Below, piece after piece: positions 41,869-52,167 of a DNA stretch of 64,000 nt. How positions within the stretch are numbered: position 1 is the first letter of the stretch; each line of letters begins with the position of its first letter. A program made the translations under genes and the position numbers. Location: contig JAUNDP010000001.1 in NCBI GenBank assembly GCA_030526005.1, positions 91,252 through 155,251 on the forward strand, in the 5' to 3' direction. Under the pieces are notes generated by a model. It saw only the letters and a list, made by a program, of their open reading frames with translations, searched no databases and was not told where the DNA came from. This DNA is from Eubacteriales bacterium. Lineage in GTDB: Bacteria; Bacillota; Clostridia; Lachnospirales; Lachnospiraceae.

Positions 41869-42452
41869 AGACTTCCTTTTGTGGAAAGCACATCCTGAAT
41901 CCGCGGATCATATGATACCGCTTCATCTAACGCTTTTCCAAAAGCTTTAAACAGCGCTTCCATCATATGATGATTATTTCCGGGAGTCAGTATCTTTAAG
42001 TGGAGATTCATCATTGCCGCGTAGGAAACAGCATAAAAAAACTCCTTTGCCATCTCTGTCTCCATTTCTCCCAGACGTTCTGTCGTAAATTCTGCGTCAA
42101 AGGACAGGTAAGGGCGGCCGCACAGATCAATGGCTGACAAAACAAGGACTTCATCCATCGGCAATATGATATCTCCATACCGTCTGATTCCTTTTTTATC
42201 ACGCAGCGCTTCTCTCACTGCCTGTCCCAAAACAATTCCTGTATCTTCTATCGTATGGTGGGAATCTACAAAGAGATCTCCTTTTACGCTCACAGACAGA
42301 TCAAACAGTCCATGACGCGCAAATCCCTCCAACATATGATTAAAAAATCCGATCCCTGTATTTATTTGTGCCTTTCCACTGCCATCTAAATTTATCGTCA
42401 ATTCAATTTCTGTCTCTTTTGTCCTTCGCAAAACCGTTGCTGTTCTCTCCAT
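41865..42452 (-). CDS. hisB: Imidazoleglycerol-phosphate dehydratase
   Basis: 195 residues, the monofunctional length. Metal-binding motifs HHTIED and [12 protein letters not shown] are readable, plus the SxDGRPYLSF-like [11 protein letters not shown]. Dehydrates imidazole glycerol phosphate to the acetol phosphate. The operon order hisZ-hisG-hisD-hisB-hisIE is clear; 12 nt separate it from hisD. Confidence 0.97.
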   Translation of the reverse strand: MERTATVLRRTKETEIELTINLDGSGKAQINTGIGFFNHMLEGFARHGLFDLSVSVKGDLFVDSHHTIEDTGIVLGQAVREALRDKKGIRRYGDIILPMDEVLVLSAIDLCGRPYLSFDAEFTTERLGEMETEMAKEFFYAVSYAAMMNLHLKILTPGNNHHMMEALFKAFGKALDEAVSYDPRIQDVLSTKGSL

Positions 42453-42464
42453 TTTTTCACCTCT

Positions 42465-43760
42465 TTATTCCTCTTTAAAACGCACCTGAATAGAATTTGC
42501 ATGTGCCGTCAGCTGTTCTGACTTTGCAAACTGTATAATATCTTTGTGAATCGGCTCCAGCGCCTCTTTTGAATAATAGATAATACTTGATTTTTTGATA
42601 AAATCATCAACGCCAAGCGGTGAAAAAAACTTTGCTGTCCCGTTTGTAGGAAGCACATGATTTGGTCCTGCAAAGTAGTCCCCAAGCGGTTCACTGCTGT
42701 ACTCTCCAATAAAAATTGCGCCTGCGTTCTCAATCTTTGTCATAACCTCAAATGGATCCTTTGTCACAATTTCCAGATGTTCTGATGCAATTTCATTTGC
42801 GGCTGCAATCGCTTCTTTCATATTTTCTGCTACAAGGATAAAGCCATACTGGTCAAGCGATTTCTGAATGATTTCTCTTCTGGAAAGTACTTTTAAAAAT
42901 TCTTCGATTTCTTCGGATACCTTTTTTGCCAATTCCTGACTTGTCGTAATTAAAATTGCCGATGCCATCTCATCGTGTTCTGCCTGAGATAACAAATCTG
43001 CTGCAACATATTTTGGTTTTGCGCTTTCATCTGCAAGAACTAAAATTTCGCTCGGTCCTGCAATGGAATCAATATTGACATATCCATATACCGCTTTCTT
43101 TGCCAGAGCTACATAGATATTTCCAGGCCCTACAATCTTATCTACTTTTGGAATACTCTCTGTTCCAAAAGCCAAAGCTGCGATTGCCTGCGCTCCCCCT
43201 GCTTTATAGATTGCATCGGCGCCGGCTTCTTTCGCCGCGACAAGGGTAGATGGATTTACTTTTCCATCTTTTCCAGGCGGTGTTGTCATGATAATCTGCC
43301 CTACGCCCGCTACTTTTGCAGGGATAATATTCATAAGTACAGAAGATGGATATACTGCTTTTCCTCCTGGCACATAAACGCCAATTCTCTTTAGCGGCGT
43401 AACCTTCTGCCCCAGCAGTGAACCGTCTGGCTGACTGTCAAACCAACTGTACTGGCGCTGTTTTTCATGATAAATTCGGATGTTGACAGCTGCCTTTCTG
43501 ATGACATCTAAAAGAGAAGGATCTACTTTTTCATATGCTTCTGCGATCTCTTCTTCTGTCACCAAAACAGTATTTTCTGTGATTTCCACACCGTCAAATT
43601 TTTTTGTATATTCAAAAACTGCCTCATCTTTTTTGACTTTGACATCTTCTATAATTTTCTGGACGCTTGCTTCAAATTTTCCATAATTGTTCGGGCTTCT
43701 CTTCAGCAAATGATCCAGCAGATCTTTTCTCGTCTCCTCTGTCAGTTTTACTATTCTCAT
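42465..43760 (-). CDS. hisD: Histidinol dehydrogenase
   Basis: 431 residues. VPGGKAVYPSSVLMN, GPGNIYVALAKK, GPSEILVLAD and AEHDEMASAILIT are diagnostic; the zinc- and substrate-binding His/Asp/Glu residues lie in SEHLEIVTKD and GPNHVLPTNG. Last two oxidations of histidine synthesis. The ATG at 43760, with AAGGAGAG before it, is better than an in-frame ATG at 43778 inside that site. Confidence 0.97.
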   Translation of the reverse strand: MRIVKLTEETRKDLLDHLLKRSPNNYGKFEASVQKIIEDVKVKKDEAVFEYTKKFDGVEITENTVLVTEEEIAEAYEKVDPSLLDVIRKAAVNIRIYHEKQRQYSWFDSQPDGSLLGQKVTPLKRIGVYVPGGKAVYPSSVLMNIIPAKVAGVGQIIMTTPPGKDGKVNPSTLVAAKEAGADAIYKAGGAQAIAALAFGTESIPKVDKIVGPGNIYVALAKKAVYGYVNIDSIAGPSEILVLADESAKPKYVAADLLSQAEHDEMASAILITTSQELAKKVSEEIEEFLKVLSRREIIQKSLDQYGFILVAENMKEAIAAANEIASEHLEIVTKDPFEVMTKIENAGAIFIGEYSSEPLGDYFAGPNHVLPTNGTAKFFSPLGVDDFIKKSSIIYYSKEALEPIHKDIIQFAKSEQLTAHANSIQVRFKEE

Positions 43761-43818
43761 ATCACTCTCTCCTTCCATCAGACTATAACTGTCCCGATTG
43801 TCTTTTTTGATCTTCCAT

Positions 43819-44457
43819 TTACGGCAGTACTTGCTTTAAATCATTTAAAATTTTTGTGATTCGTTCATTCTCCATTCTCATACTGACTTGATTCACAACC
43901 ACTCGCGCAGATAATGGACATACTTCCTCTAAAACTTCCAGACCATTTTCTCTCAGTGTCGATCCTGTCTCAACAATATCCACAATCACTTCTGCTAATC
44001 CTACAATCGGAGCCAATTCAATAGAACCATTCAATTTAATGATTTCTACTGTCTGATGTTTTTTATTATAAAAATAGTCTTTGGCAATATTAGGATATTT
44101 TGTCGCCACGCGAATCAGTTCCTGATGTTTTAGCAATTCTTTGGCCGATTCCGGCCCGCAAACACACATCCTGCATTTTCCATATCCTAAATCCAACACC
44201 TCATAAAGTTTTCTCTGTTCTTCTAAAATCGTATCTTTCCCTACAATGCCGATATCTGCTGCCCCATATTCCACATAAGTCGGAACATCTGGTCCTTTTG
44301 AGAGAAAAAATTTTAATTTCATCTCTTCATTCGTAAAAATCAGTTTTCTTGAGGAAGGATCTTTCATCTCTTCACATGTAATCCCAATTTTCTCAAACAG
44401 TTCCATCGTCTTTTGTGCAAGACGTCCCTTTCCAAGCGCTATCGTTAAATATCTCAT
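43819..44457 (-). CDS. hisG: ATP phosphoribosyltransferase, short form (catalytic subunit)
   Basis: 212 residues, the short HisG that lacks the C-terminal regulatory domain and requires His[12 protein letters not shown] at the start, [15 protein letters not shown], and [20 protein letters not shown]-binding region. First committed step of histidine synthesis. It is encoded directly behind hisZ with a 4-nt overlap. Confidence 0.97.
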   Translation of the reverse strand: MRYLTIALGKGRLAQKTMELFEKIGITCEEMKDPSSRKLIFTNEEMKLKFFLSKGPDVPTYVEYGAADIGIVGKDTILEEQRKLYEVLDLGYGKCRMCVCGPESAKELLKHQELIRVATKYPNIAKDYFYNKKHQTVEIIKLNGSIELAPIVGLAEVIVDIVETGSTLRENGLEVLEEVCPLSARVVVNQVSMRMENERITKILNDLKQVLP

Positions 44458-45725
44458 TTTTCTTCCTCCATCAATGCCTTGACTGTTCCCGTTTTCTGCA
44501 TTCCAGACATGAGATCTTTCATCACCGCTTTTTGTTCCTCTGTCATCACAACAATGCGTCGAATTTGATTTCTTTTTGCCATCTCTTCATATTCTTCTAT
44601 GCTTTTTCCATCTTTTTTTAAGGTCATTTCCACATTTTTTCCGAGATTTCTATAATATCTGGCTAGCTGTATCGCAGACGATCTCGTGGAATCTTGATAT
44701 AAGATCATTGTGCTCGAATGTTCTACCTCCACCTCTAATTTCTGACGTGACAGCGCTGTCAAAAGCTGATCAATCACAACAACAAATCCAATAGACGGAA
44801 CGTCTTTTCCAAAATGCTGAATCAAATGATCATACCGCCCTCCTTTTACAATCGCTTCTCCTGTTCCAAATGTATATCCTCGGAAAATTACGCCTGTATA
44901 ATATCCATAGCCGTTCATCATTCCCAGGTCGAAAGAAATATATTCCTCACATCCATAGCTGCATAATACTTCATATAGCCTGCGCAGACGACACAGTCCA
45001 AGATATGCTGTATTATTTTTTTTCACCAGCCTCTCAGCGCAGTCCAGAACTTCAATCGTTCCAAACAGCTGAGGCAATGTCAGAAGTCCCTCTTTTAATT
45101 CTTCTTTTATATTTAAAGCAGACAAAAGCTCCTCTGCCCCAAAATAATTCTTATTCGCAATCAGCATCTGAAGTTCTTCTTTTTCTTCTTCTGAAATATT
45201 TGCTTCTTCCAGCAGACTTTGGAGAAATCCGGCATATCCTACGCTGATTTGAAATTCTTTTAATCCTGCCTTGAGCAATGTGTCCACAACCATTGCCACA
45301 ATTTCTGCGTCTGCGTCCACACGGTCATCTCCGATTAATTCTGCCCCAAGCTGCGTCGTCTCTTTTAATCTTCCCTGATAGCTGGAATTATTGATAAATG
45401 TATTGCCGACATAGCAAAGACGTACAGCCAAATCCTCCTCCGCAAAATATTTGGCAAATGCTCTTGCCACAGACGGCGTGATATCTGGTCTTAAAACAAG
45501 AGTATTTCCTTCCCTGTCAAAAAATTTATATAAATCCTTTGATGGAATTGTCCCGATTTCTTTCCCAAAAACATCAAAGTATTCAAACGTCGGCGTCTCT
45601 ATATCGCGGTATCCATACCGTTTTAATACATTGTGCAGATTGTTCTGCAATGTCAGTTTCTTTTCACATTCTTCTTTATAGCGATCTCTGACACCTTCTG
45701 GTATATGCAGTAATTGCCGTTTCAT
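44454..45725 (-). CDS. hisZ: ATP phosphoribosyltransferase regulatory subunit
   Basis: 423 residues, histidyl-tRNA-synthetase paralogue. IPEGVRDRY, the class II synthetase motif region [16 protein letters not shown] and [13 protein letters not shown], and [16 protein letters not shown]. The C-terminal anticodon-binding region of HisS is reduced and lies next to hisG, so HisZ is preferred to HisS. It forms a hetero-octamer with short HisG and gives histidine feedback control. Confidence 0.92.
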   Translation of the reverse strand: MKRQLLHIPEGVRDRYKEECEKKLTLQNNLHNVLKRYGYRDIETPTFEYFDVFGKEIGTIPSKDLYKFFDREGNTLVLRPDITPSVARAFAKYFAEEDLAVRLCYVGNTFINNSSYQGRLKETTQLGAELIGDDRVDADAEIVAMVVDTLLKAGLKEFQISVGYAGFLQSLLEEANISEEEKEELQMLIANKNYFGAEELLSALNIKEELKEGLLTLPQLFGTIEVLDCAERLVKKNNTAYLGLCRLRRLYEVLCSYGCEEYISFDLGMMNGYGYYTGVIFRGYTFGTGEAIVKGGRYDHLIQHFGKDVPSIGFVVVIDQLLTALSRQKLEVEVEHSSTMILYQDSTRSSAIQLARYYRNLGKNVEMTLKKDGKSIEEYEEMAKRNQIRRIVVMTEEQKAVMKDLMSGMQKTGTVKALMEEEK

Positions 45726-45815
45726 TTTCTCATTCCTTTCATGATAGACACACTCATTTCACTTTATGGCTTTAGTGTGATACTATATTATTACAGTGCA
45801 TTAAATATGTTGTAA

Positions 45816-45844
45816 ATTATAGCGAAGCACTGAAAAAAAGTCAA
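45816..45844 (-). promoter_or_regulatory. Promoter of the his operon
   Basis: Minus strand: TTGACT (45839-45844), 17-bp spacer, TATAAT (45816-45821). An inverted repeat CAGTGC/GCACTG (45794-45799 and 45827-45832) brackets the -10 and start region and may be an operator. No T-box leader is visible in the short 80-nt leader. Confidence 0.75.
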
Positions 45845-46374
45845 TCCCTCAATTCCAGATCTTTTGCAATTCCATCCAGATATGGAATTAAAATTCCCTT
45901 CTTATTTTCTAAAAAAAAGGAAGGATCTAATTCCTCATATCGGAAACTTTTCCTTCCTCCTTCTTTCGCGCGATTCCAGAACCTGCGCATTTGTCTGTAG
46001 CTCAGATAGTACAACTCATTGCGTTTTGCAAATAAAATCAAAAAAAAGGAGATTCCGCCCTGACGCTCAAATTGTTCCATAAATGTGACTTGATGTTCAT
46101 GAATGTTTTGCAGGGCAAACGTATCACTGTGACATTCTTTTGCGTCAAAGCAGACTGGTATGCCCTGCACAGCGCCGATATAATCTACCGTACTTTTCTG
46201 ATCAAAATACGCAAGCGTAATATGGTGCCGTTCTTTGTCAATCTTGATGGGGGTAATCGGGGTAGGAATCTTCTGAATCAAAGCCAGACCTTTTTCCAGA
46301 TACTGTTCGTTTGAGCGATTAATCAGCTCTTCCAACATAGATCCTCGCAGACCTCTTGAATTCCATGTTCCCAT
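45841..46374 (-). CDS. recU: Holliday junction resolvase RecU
   Basis: 177 residues. Nuclease motifs STVDYIG and FDAKE with downstream HQVTFMEQFERQGGISFFLI are the RecU signature (the acid pair and Lys form the active site). RecU cleaves four-way junctions together with RuvAB in Firmicutes. The his promoter's -35 overlaps its last codons. Upstream rluA-family gene ends 11 nt before its start. Confidence 0.95.
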   Translation of the reverse strand: MGTWNSRGLRGSMLEELINRSNEQYLEKGLALIQKIPTPITPIKIDKERHHITLAYFDQKSTVDYIGAVQGIPVCFDAKECHSDTFALQNIHEHQVTFMEQFERQGGISFFLILFAKRNELYYLSYRQMRRFWNRAKEGGRKSFRYEELDPSFFLENKKGILIPYLDGIAKDLELRD

Positions 46375-46385
46375 TTTTCTTCTCC

Positions 46386-47351
46386 TTAATCTTCCAGATC
46401 TTTTAAGATCTTTTGAAACTGTTCCGGCAAAGGTGCATAAAAAACCTTTCCTGACAAATATGAAAATTTTTCTTCCAATGCTGGCAGTTCAAGTCGCACA
46501 CAGTGCAGCAGCTGATTTGTCAGACGATATCGTTCCCTGCATTGTCTGTTCAGCTTCTCATCCCCATACTTTGTATCCCCTAAAAGAGGATGTCCAATGC
46601 TTGCCAGATGTGCCCGAATCTGGTGAGATCGCCCTGTGATTAATTCAACTTCCAGATAAGTATACTGTGGAAATACTTTCAGAGGACGATATGAAGTGCA
46701 AATCCATGATGCGCCTTCTGACTGCTCTTTCTCGACAAACACTTGATTTCTCTTTTCTTCTTTTCTTAGATATCCTTCTATCTTTTGTTCTTTTGAAATC
46801 TGTCCCTTCACGATGCAGCGGTAATATTTATGTACCGTTCTGTCTTTAAAAATTCCAGACAGCATCTGCAGCCCTGCGATCGTCTTTCCCGCTACTACAA
46901 TGCCGCTCGTATTACGATCCAGCCTGTTGCATATAGACGGTTGAAATCGTACAAGATCTTGCTGTGTCAGTTCTTTTTTTTCCAGCAGATAAGAGATAAT
47001 ATATTCGTTTAGGGAAACATCCTCTGCTTTTGCTTTCTGTGAAAGCATTCCAGCCGGTTTATTTACAAAAAGAATTTGATCATCTTCGTATAGAATCTCC
47101 AATTTCTTCTTTTTTTGTGGAAGTCTTTTCTTTTCCTGAAAATTTTCAATCGTCTCGTCCGACAGATACAGGGAAACGCAGTCTCCTTCCTTTAATTTTT
47201 CATTTCCCTGTACTTTCTTTCCGTTTATGACAATATTTTTCTTTCTCATCATTTTATAGAAAAAGCTTTTTGGGGCCTTTTCCATATATTTTGCAAGCCA
47301 TTTATCCAGACGCTGTCCTGCCTCTTTTTCGCTGATAGTAAGTTGGCGCAT
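46386..47351 (-). CDS. RluA-family pseudouridine synthase (RluC/RluD-like)
   Basis: 321 residues: N-terminal S4 domain (RLDKWLAKYMEKAPKS, NGKKVQGN) and synthase domain with VNKPAGMLSQ, NRLDRNTSGIVVAGK (catalytic Asp in RLDRNTSG) and GRSHQIRAHLASIGHPLLGD. A second RluA-family enzyme besides rluD; it probably modifies other 23S positions. In a minus-strand run of tRNA/rRNA and housekeeping genes, 11 nt from recU. Confidence 0.93.
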   Translation of the reverse strand: MRQLTISEKEAGQRLDKWLAKYMEKAPKSFFYKMMRKKNIVINGKKVQGNEKLKEGDCVSLYLSDETIENFQEKKRLPQKKKKLEILYEDDQILFVNKPAGMLSQKAKAEDVSLNEYIISYLLEKKELTQQDLVRFQPSICNRLDRNTSGIVVAGKTIAGLQMLSGIFKDRTVHKYYRCIVKGQISKEQKIEGYLRKEEKRNQVFVEKEQSEGASWICTSYRPLKVFPQYTYLEVELITGRSHQIRAHLASIGHPLLGDTKYGDEKLNRQCRERYRLTNQLLHCVRLELPALEEKFSYLSGKVFYAPLPEQFQKILKDLED

Positions 47352-47364
47352 TTTTTTTCCTTTC

Positions 47365-47988
47365 TTATAATGAAATTGCCAAAATCGTATGGCACATTAA
47401 TTCTTCTCTAGAGAGATCTGGATAGGTCTCATCTGGTACAAATTTTATTCCTTTTTTCAGTTCTTCTGACCGTTTGTTGAGCTGATCCATTCGCTCTGTA
47501 AACTTTTTCAAATCTTTTATAATCTTGACATGCACTCCATAAAAATGGTTCTTCTGCAGGATATTTGCAATATGTTTCTCTACAAATGCCGTGTCTGCTT
47601 TCTCATCCTGTGTGTAGCCGATCACTTCATTTCCACAAATCGCAATCGCTGCGATCGGCGTATTTTTTTCATATGCTGTGACTGTCATCTCATATGCTGT
47701 GACAAGTGTTCCTTCATGTTTTTGAATCGTCTCATACAGTTCTTTTGAGATTGGTTTCTGTAAAAACAGCATCACCAAGTTTACCGTCCATTTACATGCT
47801 GGAAGGCATCCTACAATCGCAATCATCGTAAACAAATTTTTTCTCGTTCCTGTCTGCCACAGTCCTGTAAAAAACAGAAGAAGAGGCGCTGCATATAAAA
47901 TTGCTGTAAGCAGCATCTGTTTCTTTCTTTGTGCTTTTAGATATCCAAATTTTCCTTTCTGTACATTTTTAATGCTTTGCCGCTGCAT
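47365..47988 (-). CDS. Uncharacterised membrane protein
   Basis: 207 residues: two N-terminal membrane helices (about 25-42 and 50-75), then a cytoplasmic domain of about 125 residues with strands AIAICGNEVIGYTQD and VHVKIIKDLKKF and a helical end. AAAGGA is 9 nt before the ATG, and the first 52 nt overlap the end of the SDR gene. No family name is recognised. It lies between an SDR and a pseudouridine synthase; context gives no function. Confidence 0.65.
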   Translation of the reverse strand: MQRQSIKNVQKGKFGYLKAQRKKQMLLTAILYAAPLLLFFTGLWQTGTRKNLFTMIAIVGCLPACKWTVNLVMLFLQKPISKELYETIQKHEGTLVTAYEMTVTAYEKNTPIAAIAICGNEVIGYTQDEKADTAFVEKHIANILQKNHFYGVHVKIIKDLKKFTERMDQLNKRSEELKKGIKFVPDETYPDLSREELMCHTILAISL

Positions 47989-48773
47989 TGTCTGTCATCC
48001 TTTCTTTTTTCCATGTTTATCAAAATAGATGTAATTACTGAGTGCGGGATCAGTTTTGTCAGCACATACCATATTTTCATCCAAATTCCATAAATCGAGA
48101 TCGTCTTTCCTGATCTGCTGTCATGCAAGGCTTTTTCTACTACTTTCTCAGGATCGCATAAAAACCAATTTTTAAATGCCGGTCTTTTTTCTTCTCTCTC
48201 TGCATTTTCAAAAAACGGGGGATCCACCGGCCCTGGACATACGGCTGTCACAGTAATCTTTCTTCTGCTAAGTTCAGCGCTCAGGGTTCTGCTAAAGCTA
48301 AGTCCATATGCCTTTGTCGCAGCATAAACGCCAAATCCAGGCTGAGGCGCAAATGCAGATGAGGAGACAAGTTCAATCACCCTGCTTCCCTCTCTCAGGT
48401 ATGGAAGAGAATATAATGTCACTGCAGTCATCCCTGTACAGTTAAGCATCGTCTCTTTGATCTGATCTTCTGCCAAAATTTTATCCATGCGTCCTAAATA
48501 TCCGATCCCTGCACAGTGAATCAGCAGACAGATTCTAGGATTTTCTTCCTTTAATTTTTCTCTGTAAATTTTTTGATCCTTTTCTTTTGCCATATCAAGA
48601 GGAAGAATGCGCAGTGGAATTGGAGTCTGAGGCAATTTTCTCAGTTCGTTTTCTCTGCGTGCGATCACCCAGATTTCCTGAATCTTTTTATACTTTTTCT
48701 GAATCTGACATACAAATTCTCTTCCCATTCCTGAAGATGCCCCTGTGACAACTGCAATTCTCACTTCTCTCAC
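47937..48773 (-). CDS. Short-chain dehydrogenase/reductase
   Basis: 278 residues. Rossmann fold with [11 protein letters not shown] (cofactor glycine motif), HCAGIGYLG (NAG-like), catalytic Ser of [21 protein letters not shown] (YxxxK) and PGPVDPPF. The C-terminal 70 residues include a hydrophobic segment ([21 protein letters not shown]) that may attach the protein to membrane, resembling DltE/YqjQ-type SDRs. Substrate unknown. Overlaps the YgiQ gene by 4 nt and the downstream membrane protein gene by 52 nt. Confidence 0.9.
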   Translation of the reverse strand: MREVRIAVVTGASSGMGREFVCQIQKKYKKIQEIWVIARRENELRKLPQTPIPLRILPLDMAKEKDQKIYREKLKEENPRICLLIHCAGIGYLGRMDKILAEDQIKETMLNCTGMTAVTLYSLPYLREGSRVIELVSSSAFAPQPGFGVYAATKAYGLSFSRTLSAELSRRKITVTAVCPGPVDPPFFENAEREEKRPAFKNWFLCDPEKVVEKALHDSRSGKTISIYGIWMKIWYVLTKLIPHSVITSILINMEKRKDDRQCSGKALKMYRKENLDI

Positions 48774-50701
48774 CTCTGTTTCTTTTTATGGACATTCCGT
48801 ATCGTCTTCTTTTTCTTTGGGATTTCCTGTTTTTCACGTTTTCCTGCTGCGTTTTGTCTTGGCTGCGTTCCATTGTGTCCTGATATTTTTCCAGCCATAT
48901 TTCCTCTTTTTGGACGGATCAGACAATGTTTATCAAAGCCGATCAGATCCGTACGTCCTGCTAAATTTAAAGCTTCGCAGACAAGATCATAATTTTTCGG
49001 ATTCCGATATTGAATCAGAGCCCTCTGCATTGCCTTTTCATGCGGATTGACTGGAACATATACTTTTTCCATTGTTCGTGGATCTACCCCTGTATAATAC
49101 ATACAGGTAGAGATCGTAGACGGTGTCGGATAGAAATCTTGTACCTGCTCCGGCATATAACCAAGGTCACGCAGATATTCTGCCAGAGCAACTGCCTCTT
49201 TCATTGTGGAACCTGGATGAGAAGACATCAGATATGGAACAAGATATTGATTTTTCCCAAGTTTTTTATTCCATGCTCTATATTTTGCAGTAAATTTTTC
49301 ATATACGCTGTTCTCTGGTTTTCCCATCTTTGACAGCACTTCATCGCAGATATGTTCCGGCGCTACTTTTAATTGTCCACTGATATGATGCTCCACCAGT
49401 TCTCTAAAAAAGCTTTCATCCTTATCATAAATCAGATAGTCAAATCGTATGCCGGAGCGGACAAATACCTTTTTTACATTTGGCAGTTCTCTCAGTTTCC
49501 GAAGCAATTTCAGATAATCACTGTGATCTACCACCAAATTTTTACATGGTTTTGGAAACAGACACTGTTTTGTCGGACAAACACCTTTTTTTAACTGCTT
49601 CTGACACGCAGGCTGTCTGAAATTGGCTGTCGGTCCTCCTACATCATGGATATATCCTTTAAAATCAGGCTCCCAGATAAACTTTTTCGCTTCTGCAAGG
49701 ATCGATTCATGGCTTCTTGTCTGAATAATTCTTCCCTGATGAAAGGTCAAAGCACAGAAACTGCAGCCTCCAAAGCAACCTCGATTGCTGACAAGGCTGA
49801 ATTTTACTTCCTCAATCGCCGGAACTCCACCGGCCTCATCATAAATTGGATGCCATGTTCTTTGATATGGCAAAGCATAAATCCGGTCCATCTCTGTCTG
49901 AGAAAGAGGTTTTGACGGTGGATTTTGAACGATAAACATCTTTTGTCCATACGGTTCCACTAATCTTTTTGCAGAGAATGGATCGGTATTGCAGTACTGT
50001 GTGTAAAAACTCTGCGCATACGTTTTCTTTTCTTTTTTCAATTCTTCGTAGGAAGGAAGCAGTTCATAATCATAGACACTGTCCAGATGGCGCGTCTTAA
50101 AAACGGTTCCATCCACATAAGTCAGATCCTGAATTGCTATTCCACTGTCCAGTGCCTCTGCAATCTGTAAAAGAGAACGTTCCCCCATTCCATATGAAAT
50201 CAAATCCGCTCCTGAATCCAGCAAAATAGATCGTTTCAGGGAGTCAGACCAGTAATCATAGTGCGCCAGCCTCCTCAGGCTTGCCTCAATTCCTCCGATA
50301 ATAATCGGAACTTTTCCATATGCTTGCCTTATCAGCCCACAGTAAGCAATCGTGGCATTATCGGGACGCTTTCCCATCACACCTCCTGGTGAAAATGCAT
50401 CCGTCTGACGCCTTTTCTTCGATACACTATAGTGGTTTACCATGGAATCCATGTTGCCAGCTGAGACGAGAAATGCAAGCCTTGGACATCCTAATGCTTT
50501 AATGCTTTCTTTGTTTTTCCAGTCTGGCTGCGCTAAGATTCCAACCTTATATCCGTTTGCTTCCAAAAGCCGTCCCAGCAATGCATGGGCAAAAGAGGGA
50601 TGGTCTACATACGCATCTCCCGTCACATAGACAAAATCGAGCTGTTCTATGCCGCGTTCTTTTAAATCCTCCATACAGATCGGCAAAAAATTATTTTTCA
50701 T
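48770..50701 (-). CDS. YgiQ-family radical SAM protein
   Basis: 643 residues. YgiQ family: N-terminal [27 protein letters not shown]-type block, cluster motif [17 protein letters not shown] (C-x3-C-x2-C), and [15 protein letters not shown] and CLFPKPCKN cysteine sites. The last 50 residues are Lys/Arg-rich. The biochemical role of YgiQ is unknown. ATG at 50701, with GGAGG 5 nt before it, is used; an in-frame start at 50728 lies upstream of that site. Confidence 0.92.
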   Translation of the reverse strand: MKNNFLPICMEDLKERGIEQLDFVYVTGDAYVDHPSFAHALLGRLLEANGYKVGILAQPDWKNKESIKALGCPRLAFLVSAGNMDSMVNHYSVSKKRRQTDAFSPGGVMGKRPDNATIAYCGLIRQAYGKVPIIIGGIEASLRRLAHYDYWSDSLKRSILLDSGADLISYGMGERSLLQIAEALDSGIAIQDLTYVDGTVFKTRHLDSVYDYELLPSYEELKKEKKTYAQSFYTQYCNTDPFSAKRLVEPYGQKMFIVQNPPSKPLSQTEMDRIYALPYQRTWHPIYDEAGGVPAIEEVKFSLVSNRGCFGGCSFCALTFHQGRIIQTRSHESILAEAKKFIWEPDFKGYIHDVGGPTANFRQPACQKQLKKGVCPTKQCLFPKPCKNLVVDHSDYLKLLRKLRELPNVKKVFVRSGIRFDYLIYDKDESFFRELVEHHISGQLKVAPEHICDEVLSKMGKPENSVYEKFTAKYRAWNKKLGKNQYLVPYLMSSHPGSTMKEAVALAEYLRDLGYMPEQVQDFYPTPSTISTCMYYTGVDPRTMEKVYVPVNPHEKAMQRALIQYRNPKNYDLVCEALNLAGRTDLIGFDKHCLIRPKRGNMAGKISGHNGTQPRQNAAGKREKQEIPKKKKTIRNVHKKKQR

Positions 50702-50751
50702 CTTTTCCTCCAACCGCGCTTTTTTCACGCCGTTCTTTCTTTTTTCTATTG

Positions 50752-51444
50752 TTATTGGACGCTGTCACCTGCGTCTTTTTTCAGTATTTCATATGTATTT
50801 CTCAATATTTGATTGTAATCCTGTATATAATAATCTGCAAGAGAGCGGATCGTTCTCTCCTGATCTCTTGAAAATTCGTCCTCTACCGCACATACCTCCA
50901 TGCCAGCGTTTTTTCCTGCCATAATCCCCATCGGTACATCCTCAAATACAAGGCACTGTGACGGCTCTGTATTTAGCTCCTGTGCAGCTTTTAAATAGAC
51001 ATCCGGAGCAGGTTTCCCTTTCGGGACACTGCATCCTGTACATACAAAGTCAATATATTGTTCCAGATGGAGAGATTCAGCTGCCGCTTTTACGAGATCC
51101 ATGCTGTTGCTTGTGGCGATTGCCGTGCGAATGTTTCTTTTTCTGAGTTCTTTTAAAAAAGATTCCGCTCCTGGCTTATAAGTCACTTGTGTCCTGTATT
51201 TTTCTGCCGTCATCTCATACCAGTCCTGTTTAATTTCCTCCACACTTTGCTTTAGAGCAAATCGTTCTTTAAAATATATGGCTGTCTCTGTATAACTCTT
51301 TCCTTCAATCTCTCTTTGCAGCCGCAAAGGCAGCGCAATCCCAAACCGTCCCAAATATTCCACATCAATCTGTTTCCACATCCACATGGAATCCAGCAAT
51401 GTTCCATCCATATCAAAAATGACTGCTTTTTTCCCTGTCAGCAT
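50752..51444 (-). CDS. HAD-superfamily hydrolase (phosphoglucomutase/phosphatase-like)
   Basis: 230 residues. Motif [11 protein letters not shown] (nucleophile Asp), motif II ATSN, motif III Lys in [11 protein letters not shown] and motif [19 protein letters not shown]. Cap domain of the β-phosphoglucomutase type between motifs I and II. Likely a sugar-phosphate phosphatase or mutase; substrate not assignable. 3 nt before the pseudouridine synthase stop, so same transcript. Confidence 0.9.
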   Translation of the reverse strand: MLTGKKAVIFDMDGTLLDSMWMWKQIDVEYLGRFGIALPLRLQREIEGKSYTETAIYFKERFALKQSVEEIKQDWYEMTAEKYRTQVTYKPGAESFLKELRKRNIRTAIATSNSMDLVKAAAESLHLEQYIDFVCTGCSVPKGKPAPDVYLKAAQELNTEPSQCLVFEDVPMGIMAGKNAGMEVCAVEDEFSRDQERTIRSLADYYIQDYNQILRNTYEILKKDAGDSVQ

Positions 51445-51447
51445 TTT

Positions 51448-52167
51448 TTAACGTCCTTTCTTTAATTCTGCAATTTCTTCTCTGCTCAAACGACGATATG
51501 TTCCTTTCTCCAGAGATTCTTCCAAAATAAGCGGTCCCATAGAAATACGTTTTAAATACAGCACTTTTTTCCCGACTGCCTCAAACATTCTTTTAATCTG
51601 ATGATATCGTCCTTCGTAAATAGTGATTTCCACCTCTGAAATCTCTCCTATATTTAACGGAACCAATTTGGCCGGAAGCGTCTTTTCCTCATCCCCAATA
51701 TCAATTCCTTCCAGAAAGGCTTTCACATCTGTCTCATCGACTTTTCCCTCTATTTTGGCATAGTACGTCTTATCTACATGTTTTCTGGGAGATAACAGTC
51801 TATGTGCCAGATCTCCATCATTTGTGATCAGCAAAAGGCCTTCTGTATCTTTGTCCAGCCGTCCTACTGGAAACAAATCACGGCACTGGGGTTCTTTCAG
51901 ATAATCCAACACCGTTTTTTCTTTCTCATCTTTTGTGGCGCTGACACATCCTGCTGGCTTATGAAACAAAAAGTAGGACATCTCTTCATAAAAAACTTGT
52001 TTTCCTGACACAGAAATAATATCGCTGACCGGATCTATTTTTTGTTCTGGCTTTTTGCAGCCGCTGCCATTAAGCGTCACTTCTCCTCTTCTCATTAATT
52101 CTTTTACTTCGCTTCTCGTCCCGATTCCTGCTGCCGCTAAAAATTTATCCAGTCTCATCTTCCCCAT
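51448..52167 (-). CDS. RsuA-family 16S/23S rRNA pseudouridine synthase
   Basis: 239 residues: S4 domain (MRLDKFLAAAGIGTRSEV) and synthase domain with VGRLDKDTEGLLLITNDGDL (catalytic Asp) and YEGRYHQIKRMFEAVGKKVLYLKR. RsuA/RluB/RluE/RluF group; site unknown. Start ATG at 52167 overlaps the methyltransferase stop by one base and has GGAGG 8 nt before it; a longer in-frame start at 52254 lies within the upstream gene. Confidence 0.92.
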   Translation of the reverse strand: MGKMRLDKFLAAAGIGTRSEVKELMRRGEVTLNGSGCKKPEQKIDPVSDIISVSGKQVFYEEMSYFLFHKPAGCVSATKDEKEKTVLDYLKEPQCRDLFPVGRLDKDTEGLLLITNDGDLAHRLLSPRKHVDKTYYAKIEGKVDETDVKAFLEGIDIGDEEKTLPAKLVPLNIGEISEVEITIYEGRYHQIKRMFEAVGKKVLYLKRISMGPLILEESLEKGTYRRLSREEIAELKKGR

